A DNA stretch of 64,000 bases, taken from NCBI GenBank assembly GCA_013368445.1, contig JAACJO010000022.1, positions 496,001 to 560,000 on the forward strand. The letters are read 5' to 3'. Below the pieces are notes generated by a model. The model saw nothing but the letters and a program-made list of their open reading frames with translations, ran no database searches and had not been told where the DNA came from. The DNA comes from Leucocoprinus leucothites. Its lineage: Eukaryota; Basidiomycota; Agaricomycetes; Agaricales; Agaricaceae. Every line of letters begins with the position of its first letter. Within the stretch, counting starts at the first letter, position 1. This document shows positions 49,301 through 59,221 of this stretch, piece after piece. The translations under genes were made by a program, and so were the position numbers.

Positions 49301-50784
49301 TCCATCCAGTCGTCACTCGAAAACGCCGCTTCAGACTCTTTACAGATGACTTCATCAATGTGTTTCCTTCCATTTAGGATCATCTCGCGGACAGTGTCGG
49401 CCCAGGAGTCGATGATGGTGGAGAGTTTTTGGATAGCGTGCTCGGCAGCGAAGAGAAGTGGAAAAACGTTTTGTGGTGTCGTGCGTTTGGCTACACCCTT
49501 GAGAAGGGACTCGCGAAGTTTGGGATTAAGAGTGGCAAACTCTTGAGTGCACCAGCCTTCTCCAAAAAGACCGACGAGAGCACGCCTGGCTCCACGTTCG
49601 AGGTGAGAATTCTTGACGTCTTCCTCTAGAGAGAATTCGAGTACGCGAGGAACGCGACGAGCACATTGCCGGCATCGACAGCCACCAGTGCCCCATTTGC
49701 TTTGTGTGAGGCGCTCATATTCCTGGAATGGCAAGAATGCATGAAAGAGGCCGTGGAGCATTTCATGGGCGATGCGGGCTTGGATTTCGTCATGGAGAGA
49801 GGAGAGGGAGAGGTATAATGCGGCTCTGAGAATGGCGAAAGCGGTGGAGAGGTCGTATGTTCGATGTGAGAAGACGAGGGTGCCGGTGTAGATAAATCCA
49901 AGAGTAAAATGAAGGGAGGGAGGGGTAAAAGGCGGGGAGGGAAGCGTGAGCGTGGGGATTTCTTCCTTGGAAGATTTGAGGGGCCAGGAGAGAAGAGCAT
50001 CGTAAAAGTAAGGAGAACGTGATACGAGAATGAATCTGTGAGAGGAGAAGATGGCAGTGGTACTTTCGTGGGAAGTGGAAGAGAAATTTCCAGAGAGGGA
50101 GATGCGGACGTCAGAGTAGAGACGGGATCTCCACATGAAAACGAGGTCCTTGCGCAGCTTGTCAACGCGGAGGTCCTCTGGGTCGACTTCATGGTCTGGG
50201 TCCTGCGCATCCGCAGAATCGAAGAGAAACTCGAAAGCTTCTCCAAAACCCTGCCCTGTGTAGAGATACTCGAGTTCGTTGGAGAAGAGAGCGGGGTTTA
50301 TGGAGGAGGTAATTCGGAGAAGAGAGGTGTTTGGAGGGAGGGTGGACGGAGAAGATGCGCGGTGTGGTAACGGACTGGGTGACGGGGAACCACCCGAGGG
50401 ATATGTAAGAGAGAGTGCAGACTGGGAAGGATTTCCGGTGGGGGAGTGAGAGTAGGGCGTGGGTGAAGAAACAGGGTGTGGGCGGAACGAAAAGTAGCGG
50501 CTTTGGAAACTCGGAGGTGCCCGTGCGTATACAATCGCTAAATCCAGGTCAGAATTCGGTAAAAACACACAAAAACACAACATACCTTTATGACCCCAGA
50601 CCTCGTCAATCACTTTTTCATCGTCATCCTCAGCGGTAAGTTCCCAGACGACATCGGGAAATCTGTCCTTGGCTGCACGGAAGAGCTCAGCTAAATGGTG
50701 CTGCCACGCGCTCAGCGAGTTCTTTGTAGCCTCTGCCAGCCCCGGCGGTGGAGGCGTAGCAAGGGCGACAGTGGCAGGGGGCAT
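46302..50784 (-). CDS. Large BTB/POZ and CAP-Gly domain protein
   Basis: ATG at 50784 (MPPATVALATPPPPGLAEAT), stop at 46302. A 48-nt intron near 50536-50583 keeps frame; further introns lie near 49140-49188 and 48897-48942. Residues about 215-330 form a BTB-like domain (RLYSDVRISLSGNF, SSHRFILVSRSPYFYDALLS, FTLGFIYTGTLVFSHRTYDL). A Cys cluster GGCRCRQCARRV follows. After WMGKRWLQIRQEHGFDGLEG comes a very long Ser/Thr/Arg-rich disordered region (about 600 residues). The CAP-Gly domain is near the C-terminus: ARYIGEVQGEYGPWVGVEVP then WNDGTWGGIRYFDV. CAP-Gly binds EEY-type tails of tubulin or +TIP proteins, so a microtubule role is likely. The disordered region changes frame at 47678-47681 (stop and next ATG overlap as ATGA); a weak 49-nt intron or an indel may explain it. 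Confidence 0.75.
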
Positions 50785-50943
50785 CGTCACAGACGACGAC
50801 GACAAGGAGAAGAAGAAAAGAGAAGTTCAACGCCGGCAACCACCCACCACTCGATATCTGACCTCACCAACACGAGGCTCGCACGTGACCACTCCCCATA
50901 TTTATCAGTTGCGCGGAAATAAATATTAATTATAATCCTCATC
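50785..50943. promoter_or_regulatory. Shared divergent promoter of the BTB/CAP-Gly gene and ATG7
   Basis: Only 159 bp separate the two start codons. It contains an E-box CACGTGAC at 50882-50889 and an AT-rich stretch (near 50898-50935) just before the ATG7 start. bHLH factors bind CACGTG. Coordinated control of both genes is inference. Confidence 0.5.
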
Positions 50944-53327
50944 ATGGTTCTCGTCCAGTTTGTGCCCTTTGCGTCTGTCGTTCAGCCCGCCTTTTGGCAC
51001 GCCCTCTCCGATCTCAAGATCGACGCCCTCAAACTCTCAGACGATGCCGTTGATGTCTCCGCTTCTTACTCTGTCGGTCGCTCAGTTACAGACAGGGAAT
51101 CCGGAAAAGTCATTGATCTCGGATGTACCATCTCCGTCGGCCCAGATTCATTCTCCTCCGATACTCGCCCTCATCCTGGAAATGTCCTCGTGCGAGGTAG
51201 TTTGAAGAACTTTAACACGGTGGAAGACTTCAAATCGGCGGACAAGTCGGCGCTCTTTAATGCCCACGCTCAGAAGATATGGGATCACGTCCTCTCCACC
51301 CGCGACTCTTCCCTTCTCAACTCTTTCCTCCTCATATCCTTTGCCGATCTCAAGAAGTACAAGTACTACTACTGGTTCGCGTTCCCGGCCTTTGCCGCCA
51401 AGCCCGCCTGGGAGATTCCCAATGGCTGGTCTCCCGCCTCCGATCACTTCTCACCTGATTCGGTATGTCGCCCCTGTCTCTGCCTCTTTCTAAACTCATC
51501 TCGACTCCAGCTCTCAGCTATCCAAGCTGCCCTTCGTTCTCGGCCAACCACGCTTCCCTTCTTCCTTGTTCACAACACCAAGATCGCGCCCGTCGAAGAG
51601 TACAACTCCTTCTTTGCCTCTGTTCCCTCAAACGAGCAGACCATCGCTTTTATAGACCCCTCAGCTGATCCAGCCAACCCTGGCTGGCCACTCCGTAATC
51701 TCCTCGCCTATCTACGCGCCCTCCACCCTGAATCCACCTCCACGCTCCGAATCCTCTGCTGGCGCGATGTCGATCTCCCACCAGGTGGAAATTGGAAGAG
51801 TCGTTTCGGCGTCTTGACGATAGGACCCTCGGATGCAGATCCGACTGTGCGTCCGTCGGCGGTGGGTTGGGAGAAGAATCCTCAGGGCAAGCTCGGTCCG
51901 AGGATAGCTGATTTGGCTCCTATGATGGACCCTACGAGACTCGCCAACCAGGCCGTCGACCTCAATCTCAAGCTTATGCGCTGGCGTATCCTCCCCTCAC
52001 TCGACCTTGAAAAGATCTCCGACACCAAGTGTCTGTTACTTGGGGCCGGGACACTTGGTTGTTATGTCTCTCGTACACTCATGGTATGATACTATCCGAC
52101 ACGCTCTAATCCTTTACTCATCTTTCATTAGGGCTGGGGCGTTCGTACTATCACGCTCGTCGACTCTGGTCGCGTCTCCTTCTCCAACCCCGTCCGCCAA
52201 CCTCTGTTTGAATTCGAAGACTGTCTTAACGGTGGAGCGCCGAAAGCCGAATGCGCCGCCTCACGTTTGAAGAAAATATTCCCTGGAATCGTACGTTCTT
52301 GCCTTCTCACTCACTATTCCTCACTCGAGCCGTGATATAGAATGCTACGGGTCATACCCTCGCGATACCCATGCCCGGTCATCCCATACCCAACACGCCC
52401 TCCTCCTTGGCCCAAGCCAAAGCCGACGTAGCTAAACTCGAACAACTCATCGACGAGCATGATGTGATATTCTTGCTCATGGACTCGAGAGAATCTCGAT
52501 GGCTACCTACCGTTGTCGGTGCTGCTAAGAACAAGGTTTGTGCCCCGAACTAGCTTGAATTTGGTTTTGACGAGGTTGATTCTAGATCGTGTTGAACGCC
52601 GCCCTCGGATTTGACACTTTTCTCGTCATGCGTCATGGCGCTCGTACCTCCACCGCTACACCAACAAATCAACAACGTCTCGGGTGTTATTACTGCAATG
52701 ACATCGTTGCTCCCACTGACGTACGTCTACCACTACCGCACACCACGTTGCCGCTGACACTCTTTCTAGTCACTCACAGATCGAACGCTCGATCAAATGT
52801 GTACCGTCACACGGCCTGGCTTAGCTCCCATCGCAGCATCAACAGCTGTCGAGCTCCTCGCTTCACTCTTACAACATCCACTTGGGTACGTATCGTTGTC
52901 CTCGGATATGTTGGCTACTCAACAAGCCACCAACAGCGTAAACGCACCCGCACCACCACCTCAATCAGATTCCACCAAGATACCCGAGGATACGAACGGT
53001 ACGAGCATTCTCGGATCTGTACCACATCAGATCCGCGGTTTCCTCGCTCAGTTCCGAAACTTGCCTCTTGTTGGCGCGGCATATGATAAATGCACCGGAT
53101 GCAGTGAAACTGTAAGCGGCTTTGATTTTCTCTTCTCGGATCAAATTACTGATGCTTGTCGTTCCTAGGTCCTTCAAGCGTATGAGAAAGAAGGTTTCGA
53201 CATGTTACTAAAGGCGTTCAATGATCAAAAATATTTGGAGAGCTTGACGGGGTTGGATAAGCTATTTGAGGAGGAAGACGAGGCTGTTTTGGAGAGTGTC
53301 GAGTGGGATGAGGAAGACGATTTTTGA
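50944..53327 (+). CDS. ATG7: Autophagy E1-like activating enzyme Atg7
   Basis: The E1 enzyme that activates the ubiquitin-like proteins Atg8 and Atg12 in the cytosol and passes them to Atg3 and Atg10. ATG at 50944 ([20 protein letters not shown]), stop TGA 53325-53327. First exons 50944-51462 and 51511-52083, third from 52132. The N-terminal domain includes [15 protein letters not shown] and the [18 protein letters not shown] linker. The adenylation domain has the ATP loop [35 protein letters not shown] with the conserved Asp, [20 protein letters not shown], and [32 protein letters not shown] supplies Cys ligands and [20 protein letters not shown] the catalytic Cys thioester site. The C-terminal tail is acidic ([20 protein letters not shown]), as in other Atg7 proteins. 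About 690 residues is normal. Confidence 0.95.
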
Positions 53328-54030
53328 ATGTCGAGTTGTGAATGCCGAGAGTGTAGCTGTTAGTAGGCTGTGTTGATCCATACCCATTTTTGCGTCCCGA
53401 TTTTCTCATTGTCCCTGTATTCTGTGGTCTTGGCTGTGTTCTGAGATCTTCCTTCAACTGGTATTTAATATGATTCTCAATAGCGTTTATTTCAGTCTGA
53501 GCCCGAAAAAAATCTCTCGACTCAAGGGCAGATTGCACAAGTCCACTGTCTGACAAGTACTAGGGTCATTCCTAGTAGTCCGACTTCATTCGACGCCATT
53601 ATCATCAAGTGTCAGCCTTCGACGGCCCATTCCGCAGTTTGTGCGCAGGCACCGAAGCATCCTTTGCTTTACCCTCATCAGCTGCGATCCAAATGAACAT
53701 CAGGAGCCTTAGCAAACAATTCAGGACCTTCTGAGTAGTACGGGGTTGAAATCGCGAAACAGAACTCGGAACATGATCTCGAATGAGCTCTTGAAACTGG
53801 CACACGACGATTGAGCCAATAGGAGGAATAATATTCGTTCTATCACTAGTACGAGCTGGACAAGGGGGTCATGTCCAATCTTGAATGCGATCCCTACCGT
53901 CTTGCACCCAAAAGGGAGCCCCCGCAAAATGCTTTCCAACGCACCTAGTCTCGAAATTTTTGGTGAAGGTCCTGATTTAATATGGAATAAAATGTATTTT
54001 TCCCGCCCCAAACAAAGGGAGGAGACCGTA
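53328..54030. other. Downstream flank of ATG7, weak minus-strand frames
   Basis: A minus frame at 53605-53805 and its upstream extension (VCQFQELIRDHVPSSVSRF..) looks mildly protein-like but lacks start, domain and splice context. It could be the end of a decayed gene converging on ATG7. Confidence 0.3.
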
Positions 54031-54034
54031 GATG

Positions 54035-54750
54035 ACCATACGCAAAGCCATCGCCGAGCCATCGCCGAGCCATGACCCACTCTTGACGCCGTCGATGGCT
54101 CCCGCACAGGCCATAGGTGATGTCGATGGTCACCACAATCATCAACCGTGGCCATCAATCACAGCCACTGATCCCGGCCATCAATAGCCATCAATGGCCG
54201 TTTCCAGCGCCATTCCCTCTTGATCAGCAACCACCACGATGGCCAACAAGTCACCCAGACCATCGCTCAAGGCCGCCGAACGCGCCCCTCCCACCAATCG
54301 TGGCCATCGATGGCCATCCTAGCGCACCACCCGTGCTTCCTATGCCATCCCAGCATCCTCCAAGCCATTGCCAACCACGACCACACGATGACCATCCCTC
54401 CACCCCCAGCACACCACCCACGACCATCGCCGTTGGCTTCTGGCCATCCCGGCTACCCCCGAGCTACCGCGAGCCATCGTCCGTCGAATCTGACCATCAT
54501 CCCCGATGATTGCCCGCCCTTCGCCGCCCCATCCTGGCCATCCCATCCCCTAGGTCCGTGACCACCCGTCCCGTCCCACTCTGGCCACCACTCCCGTGCC
54601 CATCTGGCCGCCAGTCTTGCCAGACCATGTGACCAGGGACCTCGCCCACCTCCATCCCTTGCCACTGAGCCATCCAACGGGCCATCTAGCCCATTTTCGT
54701 TGTCGATGGCCGGACTGCGCCATCTTAGACATCCTGTGACTGCGCAAAGC
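54035..54750. repeat. CCATC-rich low-complexity region
   Basis: About 700 bp dominated by degenerate CCATCG / GGCCATC / CCACC words on the plus strand, very C-rich and G-poor. All six frames are open for long stretches because of composition, giving Pro/His/Ser or Gly/Trp/Met-rich pseudo-proteins. A related region lies at 62.9-63.4 kb. Confidence 0.6.
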
Positions 54751-56030
54751 CCATGTCAACAACGTTGTGGCAGCACTATGGTCCTCCCCCCCACATACGC
54801 CAGCACCCCTCCCCCGGAGACCTAGCAGAACACCACCACCCACTGCTAACACATCAAGGTCAGCCACTACCGTCGAAAGAAGATGAATCAAACAGAGGGA
54901 ACTGGATGCGACGCAAAGGGAAGGAGCACACTAGGAGAAACGTGGATAGCAGGTATGTACTTCACTCGCTTGCACACGCAGTTGGCCAGCTACCACCGAC
55001 AGCCTCTCCAGACGAGTACGCGTAGAAGATAGACGCATATACTCACTTACACCATCCACTCAACACTGTGCAAAGGAAACAAAAACACGAGGAGGGTAGG
55101 ACAGCAAGCGGTTCGCAAACAAATTACGTACACCACTCACAAGTAGCCTTTCGCTGCCTATCCCTGACACGTCCACCAGACAAGTATATCGCCAAGGTGA
55201 ATGCAATTAACATAGTAACCAGATGATGTAAACATTGTAAATACGACACGAATACATCCCTGACACCCCCACCAATACGCGAGACCATTAAGTGAAAGAT
55301 AGCCGCGTGGCTGCTCGATAAACGTAACGAGCAGCACATGCTTCTCAAGACCACGCCAGACGAAAACGTGACCAACCCCTCGAGTACCATGCTTCTCGAA
55401 GGAACCCAACCCACTAAAAATTTGCTGCAGCGACTAGAACTCGAACCACCTCACCCCTCCTCAGTCCAACTCACGTCCGATGCAATCAAATAGTGCAGGG
55501 TATGAAATTACAGATAATAGAAATGTCAACGACTAACGGAAATGAAATAAAGATCAAAACGAACCCGGTCCAACGTCTCGCAGTCAAATACTTCAACAAG
55601 CGAAGCACCAGCGTATGTACACACCTAATACCATGACAATAACGAGCCCAACTCCCAAAACTAGGAACAAAAAACAACGCGAGGAAATTGATAGCACACA
55701 GCGGTATGTAGACTGCTCATTCACGCGAAAAAAGGACTAAATCAATACACCAAGATGCCATGTATGCTCGCAACCAAAGAAAGAAAAAGGCCCGGCACAT
55801 AAGGCGTGTACGAAAGCCTTTGCAAACGTCAAGTACCCAAACAACGCGGGGACCTTCAACATCCAGCGCAACAAACAAACGAAGCTCATCGGCTGTCTGT
55901 ACTGCGACAACAAATACTATTCAACAAAAGAAATTGCGGTATGAGAATTAATAGCGCCATAAAATACCAACACTAACGAGAGCATAGAAACACGCTGGAG
56001 AGTGCCAGGCTACTCTATATAGTCCGGGAA
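54751..56030. other. Repeat-rich spacer, no supported gene
   Basis: A-rich on the plus strand from about 55030, with long minus-strand frames at 55124-55414 that are not recognised. Around 55425-55450 the minus strand has a GGTTCGAGTTC B-box-like word, but the flanks do not fold as a tRNA. May be part of an old mobile element; no terminal repeats were seen. Confidence 0.3.
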
Positions 56031-56047
56031 CACACCTGTGGTTTCAC

Positions 56048-56365
56048 GGGACAGGACAGGACATTTGTTGGCGCCGGGACAGGACATCACAGTAGGCGCT
56101 TGATACCAACCATGTTTTGAGCGTCTATATCGCCGATTGCAATTCATTTAATACAGTGGCCGGACATTTGTCCCGCCAGACATTTCTTTGCCAGGACAAA
56201 TGTCCTGCCGGACATTTCTCTCACCGGACATTTATATCGCCGGACATTTGTCCCACCATATATTCTATGCCAGGACAAATGTCCCGCCGTATATTTCCAT
56301 GCCAGGACAAATGTCCTGCCAGACATTCCTCTCATGGGATATTTATCTGACAGTACAAATGCCCT
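56048..56365. repeat. Array of GGACATTTGTCC / GGACAAATGTCC units
   Basis: Irregular tandem units of roughly 15-35 nt, each built round GGACA(A/T)NTGTCC or GGACATTT with CCCGCC/CCTGCC/TCACC joints. The core occurs in both orientations, so the array can form many alternative hairpins. It opens with GGGACAGGACAGGACATTTG and TTGGCGCCGGGACAGGAC near 56048-56085. The apparent 77-codon ORF across it is a by-product of the repeat. Confidence 0.75.
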
Positions 56366-56685
56366 GTCACTTTACTTTGCAAGCGTCTGCTAGTCACGGC
56401 ACGAGGCCTGCAATGGACATATATTAGACTTTGGAATATGTACAAGAGCCTTGACTATTAATAGTATCTGTGATCAAGTCAAAGCAATGCGTTTGTAGAT
56501 GCATCAGCAAGAGTGATATCCACAATGAGATATAGTGCATACCTTCAACACGGTTCTTCCACCCGTCATTATTCCACTCACGGACTACCAGTTCCATCAT
56601 GATGTTATTCTGTTGATGGGCGGGATGTTCAATGGTTATCTGGAAGAGGAGGATCAGGGACTAGGGATTTTTCCAAGGGACCACT

Positions 56686-56798
56686 AGGGATGTGCTAGGG
56701 ATTGGGCAGGGATGTGCTAGGGACTGGGCAGGGATGTGCTGGGGACTGAGTAGGGATGTGCTGGGGACTGGCTCACCTGAGTAGGGATGTACTCGGGA
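56686..56798. repeat. 22-nt tandem repeat
   Basis: Four to five copies of AGGGATGTGCTRGGGACTGG (plus two bases) starting at 56686, 56708, 56730 and 56752, the fourth with an 8-nt insertion, and a last partial copy ending GTACTCGGGACC. It lies directly upstream of the hairpin element family. Confidence 0.75.
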
Positions 56799-56882
56799 CC
56801 TACAAAATTGCAGCTGTATGAGTGACATTCATCCAGGAAGAGTGGTTTGTGGCAGCAGCTTCGAAAGAAACATGCATATCTT

Positions 56883-58303
56883 CTCGTCCAGGACGAGCCA
56901 GTACGCGTGAGTAATACCGTGGGAAAGCCCTCATTGAGACGATCAAAATGAGCCCACACACATACCTGTTGGGGGACAATTGAGAGCGCTGTCTTACACT
57001 TAGTCCAGATGAGACATGTGAATGCAGGCTATTAATGACAGTGTGTGCATGCGTGAGAATAACATTGCTGGAAAGCCCTTGTCGAGACAATTCCAATGCA
57101 TCCAGTATTGTGGGAACTCCTCCAAAATGAGCTGAGCTATTATTGTAACATTTATACCACTCCACTCACTCGTCCTGGACGAGCGTGTAAAGTACCATTG
57201 GAGAGTACTCGATGAGACGAGCTCAATGGTGGTATTTTTGTGATAAAAAGATTATTGCAAGGTGGTGTACACAGCCATATATCTCAACCATTAAATTAAC
57301 AAACATATTAATACTGTCTCTCACACATGGAATTTATACTTCAAATCTATATTTGCCAAATTATCTAGTTGAGCCGAACACTGCGATAGAAAACACATGA
57401 TTATTCGTTCATGACAAGCCATGCTGTGAAGGAGTGGAGTAAATGAAAAAAATACAATTCACATCGTCCTAGACGAGTGCACACACCATGCTATGCACAT
57501 CACTAGAATTGGCCTGATGAGACGGTCATAACGAGCCTATGCACAAGTCCATTCGTCCAAGACAAGCAATACTCTGCACGAAACTCTGCCAAGGACTGAA
57601 TTTGGAGAGATATTGTCATATCTGCTCGTTCTGGACGAGCCTTGTTGTACAAAAGGCATTGTGAGAAAGCGCTTACTTGGCTCATCAAAACGAGCACACA
57701 CGAAAGCGCACTCGTCCAGGACAAGTTGAGCTGTGGTGCTAGTCATTTCAGCATTAGTATATTTATACCGCCTCTGTAACTCGTCCTGGACGAGTGCATA
57801 TGGTACCGTTGGAAAGTACTCGAAGAGACGACCTCAACGGTGGTAAAATTGGGCAAAACCGAGCATTCCGCGGTGGTGTACACAACCATAGATCTGAATA
57901 ACAAAATCAATAAGTATATTAATACTGCCTCCCATGCACGGAATCTATACTTGAAATGCATATCTGCGGAATCGTCTCATTGAGCCGTACATGGCGATGT
58001 TACTCGCGAAAAGATCCATCCACCACAAGCCGCCCTGTGCAAGAGTGGAGTAAATGAGATAATGTGAATATATGGTGTCCCAAGCAACAGAACATACCAT
58101 GTTCTGCATATCTCCGAGACCGTCTCAATATGGTGATCATAACGAGCCTACTCGCAGGACCGTTCGTCCAGGACAAGTAATACTAGGTGTATATGTATTG
58201 TAGGTCCAGAGTTTCTAAAGAATTATCCATATCTGCTCATCCAGGATGAGCCATACTATGCAAAAAACACTGTTGGAAAGCCCTCATCGAGGCGATCCCA
58301 ACA
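56883..58303. repeat. Hairpin repeat family: CTCGTCC/GGACGAG palindromes with 37-nt GGAAAG elements
   Basis: Palindromes CTCGTCCWGGACGAG or variants at 56883-56897, 57169-57183, 57464-57476, 57552-57566, 57624-57640, 57711-57725, 57780-57794, 58163-58177 and 58235-58251. Several are followed by a GGAAAG-type element that folds as a stem-loop: 56919-56957 (GTGGG/CCCAC), 57063-57098 (CATTG/CAATG), 57194-57230 (ACCATTG/CAATGGT), 57805-57841 (ACCGTTG/CAACGGT) and 58271-58303 (TGTTGG/CCAACA). Inside lies CTCNNNGAGACGA or a variant. Stem bases change in matched pairs between copies. No coding frame is conserved across copies. I do not recognise the family. Confidence 0.7.
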
Positions 58304-58330
58304 CACTAAGTAATGTGGAAACTTGTCAAT
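57164..58330. repeat. Imperfect tandem duplication, period about 611 bp
   Basis: Copy 1 about 57164-57765 and copy 2 about 57775-58330. Anchors: CTCGTCCTGGACGAG at 57169 and 57780; GGTGGTGTACACA at 57262 and 57871; TATTAATACTG at 57308 and 57917; GAGTGGAGTAAATGA at 57432 and 58043; ATAACGAGCCTA at 57528 and 58139; CATATCTGCTC at 57617 and 58228. Confidence 0.8.
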
Positions 58331-58399
58331 AATAAATGAGTCCACTCACGAGACCTAATATTATATACCAGTACAGGATGCCTGTCCTTTTTTCCAGGC

Positions 58400-58770
58400 A
58401 GGAAATTCCTGTGGCAGGAAATCCAGTCGGCGAGAAGTTTAATACAGTAAGCGCTTGTATTTCGAGTAATTTTGGCAGATATCAATCCAAGAATTTCCTG
58501 TCACACATAGGTTTGACAATGAAAGCGTATTTTGGCGCCGAGAAATTCCTGTGCCAACGAGAAATTTCCGGTGTGAACGAGAAATTCCTTGTGTATGAAC
58601 GGGAAATTTCCTGTGTGACCGGGAAATTTCCTGTGATGACGAGAAATTTCCTGTACTGACGAGAAATTTCCCGTGTATAGTTGTGTTGGCATTGAAACTG
58701 AGTTTTGGCGCCGGGAACTTCCTGTGTGGGCGAGAAATTTCCTGTGTATCATGATTTCTCGTCATGTGTT
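58400..58770. repeat. 20-nt repeat array built on the GGAAATTTCC palindrome
   Basis: From 58540 units of about 20 nt, consensus GAGAAATTTCCTGTGTGAAC, are repeated at least seven times, with looser copies on both sides (from about 58400). GGAAATTTCC is self-complementary. Two copies of a longer block, ..TGACAATG/TGGCATTG AAA..TTTTGGCGCCG.., lie at 58512-58540 and 58687-58713, giving a higher-order repeat of about 173 bp. Confidence 0.75.
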
Positions 58771-59221
58771 TCCCGCGATGACTGGAAATTCTCGTGGTCG
58801 TGGGACTTGAATCATATTATTCTGCTTTGCCATGGGAATTCCCGCGAAAATGGTATACAAGGCCTAACAAGAGCTCACTGTTGCCGCGAGAAACAAGCAC
58901 GAGAAGTCTATCTAGTTCATACCGTTCACACAGCCAAGCATCCCAACTGCTATAGCAAATAGCTAATATAATATCGCAGTTGCATCTATGCCCGTGAAGC
59001 AAAAACTGTATTCAAGCCGAAAAAAAATGGCGGGAAATGACAAACTGTTGGATATATACATTTGATAAAATAGAAAAGCGAAGTTCAGGTGACAGGGATG
59101 TAGTTTCGAGCACGAATATGACATGAGCATTGAGAGAAGGCAGTGGGAAATGGGCTGGCACGAGCTACAAAAAGGTGAGCGAAGAACAAGATGTGGATGT
59201 GTAGTGTAAATGGTAGATGTT

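Noticed and set aside
54117..54891. Long overlapping ORFs on both strands (Pro/His- and Gly/Trp-rich)
   Set aside because: Open in several frames at once because of CCATC composition; no gene features.
55422..55500. Minus-strand tRNA-like end (GGTTCGAGTTC followed by TAGTCGCTGCAGCA)
   Set aside because: The T-arm and acceptor arms do not pair and no A-box or anticodon arm is found; treated as a chance B-box.
56117..56350. 77-codon ORF (and its antisense) in the GGACA array
   Set aside because: Frame stays open only because of the repeat period; codons are a repeat artefact, with no start context or homologue known.
57500..57540. Hammerhead ribozyme core (CTGATGAG near 57511)
   Set aside because: The required GAAA after a stem II is missing, and other copies of the element do not keep CTGANGA.
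58540..58700. CRISPR-like direct repeats of about 20 nt
   Set aside because: No unique spacers between units, a eukaryotic genome and no cas genes; it is a tandem repeat.
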